NCBI GenBank assembly: GCA_937902605.1
Contig: CALFNC010000235.1
Coordinates: 1 to 6,900, forward strand
Direction of reading: 5' to 3'
Origin: an uncultured Acidobacteriota bacterium
GTDB lineage: Bacteria; Acidobacteriota; Thermoanaerobaculia; UBA5066
DNA length: 6,900 bases
Below are positions 5,942 through 6,900 of the stretch, piece by piece. The notes beneath the pieces are model-generated. The model was not told the DNA's origin and searched no databases. It saw only the letters and a list, made by a program, of their open reading frames with translations. Each line of letters starts with the position of its first letter. Position 1 is the stretch's first letter. The position numbers and the translations under genes are program-made.

Positions 5942-6631
5942 CTAGGCCGCCCTCGGCTCGGGGGCGAGGACCAGCCCGTCGTAGAGCTCCACCCGCCGGG
6001 ACGCGAGGGCCGCGATCTTCGGGTCGTGCGTGACGAGGAGGACCGTGTGCCCCTGGCGGTTGAGCTGCTGGAAAAGCCCGAGGACCTCGGCCCCTGTCTT
6101 CGAGTCGAGGGCTCCGGTTGGCTCGTCGGCCAGCAGGAGCGCAGGGCTGTTCGCCAGCGCGCGGGCGATTGCCACCCGCTGCCGCTGACCGCCTGAGAGC
6201 TCCGACGGGAGCCGGTCGGCCTTCTCCGGGATCCCGACCTTCTCGAGGAGCTCCAGCGCGCGGGTCCGGCGCTGCTTGCGGCCGATGCCGGCGTAGAGCA
6301 TTGGGAGCTCGACGTTGCGGGAGACGGTCGCCCTGGGGAGGAGGTTGTAGGTCTGGAAGACGAAGCCGACCTTCTCGTTCCGGATCCGAGCCAATGCGGC
6401 GCCGGAGAGCCTCTCCACCGGCTCGCCGTCGAGGGCGTACGTTCCCGCGGATGGGGAGTCGAGGCATCCGATGATCGCCATCAGCGTCGACTTGCCCGAG
6501 CCGGACGGCCCGACGAGGGCGACGAACTCCCCCCGAGCGACCTCGAGCTCGATGCCGCGGAGGGCATAGACGGCGTTGCCGTTGGCGCCGAAAACCTTTG
6601 TCAGGCCGCGAGTGACGATGACGTTCTCCAT
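5942..6631 (-). CDS. ABC transporter ATPase, MacB/LolD class
   Basis: This 229-residue cytoplasmic subunit hydrolyses ATP to drive the two permeases encoded downstream. All nucleotide-binding motifs are intact: Walker A GPSGSGKST (41-49), Q-loop Gln93 in VFQTYNLLP, signature LSGGQRQRVAIARAL (145-159), Walker B LLLADE (165-170), D-loop ALD (174-176) and switch His202 (VTHD). The QTYNLLP block and the length of about 230 residues are typical of the MacB/LolD/FtsE class rather than of nutrient importers. In E. coli MacB this domain is fused to the permease, whereas here it is a separate gene. The frame continues upstream to an ATG at 6700, but that would run about 50 bases into the adaptor gene. 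ATG 6631 gives the normal family N-terminus (MENVIVTRGLTK), lies 17 bases after the adaptor stop and has GGGA 7 bases upstream. The stop TAG (5942-5944) is one base from the next start. Confidence 0.95.
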   Translation of the reverse strand: MENVIVTRGLTKVFGANGNAVYALRGIELEVARGEFVALVGPSGSGKSTLMAIIGCLDSPSAGTYALDGEPVERLSGAALARIRNEKVGFVFQTYNLLPRATVSRNVELPMLYAGIGRKQRRTRALELLEKVGIPEKADRLPSELSGGQRQRVAIARALANSPALLLADEPTGALDSKTGAEVLGLFQQLNRQGHTVLLVTHDPKIAALASRRVELYDGLVLAPEPRAA

Positions 6632-6648
6632 CTCGATTTCCCGGGGCC

Positions 6649-6856
6649 TCAGTTGTCGTCGTCCTTTTCGACCTTCTTCTTGGTTGGGTCCTCGAGGCAA
6701 ACCTTCTGGTCAGGCTTCAGCCCCTCCAGGACCTCGATCCGCTCGAGCGTGGCGATCCCCGCCTTCACCGGCACCGCGTCGAAGTACTCCTTCCAGTTCT
6801 CGGAGAGCCAGATGAACTTGCCGCGTCCGGTGAGCCCCTCCTTTGCCTTGGCGATC
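6649..6856 (-). CDS. MacA/HlyD-type periplasmic adaptor, C-terminal fragment (truncated by contig end)
   Basis: About 68 C-terminal residues remain, running from IAKAKEGLTGRG to a charged tail KKKVEKDDDN. The part DAVPVKAGIATLERIEVLEGLKPDQKV resembles the membrane-proximal end of MacA-type membrane fusion proteins, where a 'V-x-x-G' strand is followed by a 'V-x-x-GL-x-x-x-x-x-V' strand. These adaptors sit in the periplasm, anchored at the inner membrane, and link the ABC permeases to an outer-membrane exit duct. Position as the first visible gene of an ATPase-permease-permease operon supports the call, since macA-macB order is standard. The fragment alone is too short for a firm family assignment. 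Genomic sequence stops at about 6856. The ATG at 6871-6873 and the residues MCSSDL that an automatic caller would add come from sequencing adapter and must not be read as the protein's start. The true N-terminus is missing. Confidence 0.75.
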
Positions 6857-6900
6857 AGATCGGAAGAGCACACGTCTGAACTCCAGTCACGCCAATATCT
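6857..6900 (+). other. Illumina TruSeq adapter and index sequence (artefact, not genomic)
   Basis: From 6857 the plus strand reads AGATCGGAAGAGC and continues through the whole 34-base TruSeq index-adapter stem to 6890 (ending CCAGTCAC). GCCAAT (6891-6896), the known TruSeq index 6, follows, and then ATCT, the first bases of the common adapter 3' part. The match is exact as far as I can recall the adapter. The genomic insert therefore ends at about 6856, and the first A may come from A-tailing. These bases carry no biological information. Confidence 0.97.

Noticed and set aside
6632..6700. Longer N-terminus for the ABC ATPase starting at 6700
   Set aside because: The 23 extra residues are basic, unlike the family, and overlap the adaptor gene. 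ATG 6631 gives the usual length and spacing.

Overview
The window is a GC-rich, densely packed bacterial segment. Long open frames appear in several reading frames at once, and G/C dominates third codon positions. The gene content suggests a soil- or sediment-type Gram-negative lineage such as Acidobacteriota or Myxococcota: a Hanks-type kinase fused to a receiver domain, a periplasmic FKBP isomerase, and a MacA/MacB-like export operon. That placement is an inference from gene content and base composition, because the window holds no marker gene. It looks like the end of a draft or metagenomic contig, since its last 44 bases are Illumina adapter and not genome.

Left half, plus strand (1-3376). 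The window opens inside the C-terminal part of an acyl-CoA dehydrogenase. A spacer of about 250 bases follows, holding a small hairpin and a 15-codon micro-ORF behind a strong Shine-Dalgarno sequence. Next is a soluble serine/threonine protein kinase with a long Pro/Ala-rich linker and a C-terminal receiver-like domain. The receiver keeps the phospho-acceptor Asp, the switch Ser and the Lys, but has lost the acidic metal-binding pair. After it come an exported FKBP-type peptidyl-prolyl isomerase and, 26 bases later, a DUF4442 hotdog-fold (thioesterase-like) protein.

Right half, minus strand (6856 down to 3381). A tight four-gene operon reads toward the left: the end of a MacA-like periplasmic adaptor, an ABC ATPase of the MacB/LolD class, and two different FtsX/MacB-type permeases. 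Spacings are 17 bases, 1 base and an 8-base overlap, so translation is probably coupled. Together they would form a split MacAB-like tripartite export or envelope-lipid/peptide transport machine. Its promoter lies beyond the right edge. The operon meets the plus-strand genes tail to tail with only 4 bases between the stop codons.

The most noteworthy points are the kinase-receiver fusion with a degenerate receiver pocket, the micro-ORF in frame with that kinase, and the adapter sequence at the right end, which gives the last predicted protein a false N-terminus. I saw no mobile element, CRISPR array, tRNA or rRNA. Apart from the kinase-receiver protein I see no candidate for an undescribed system.
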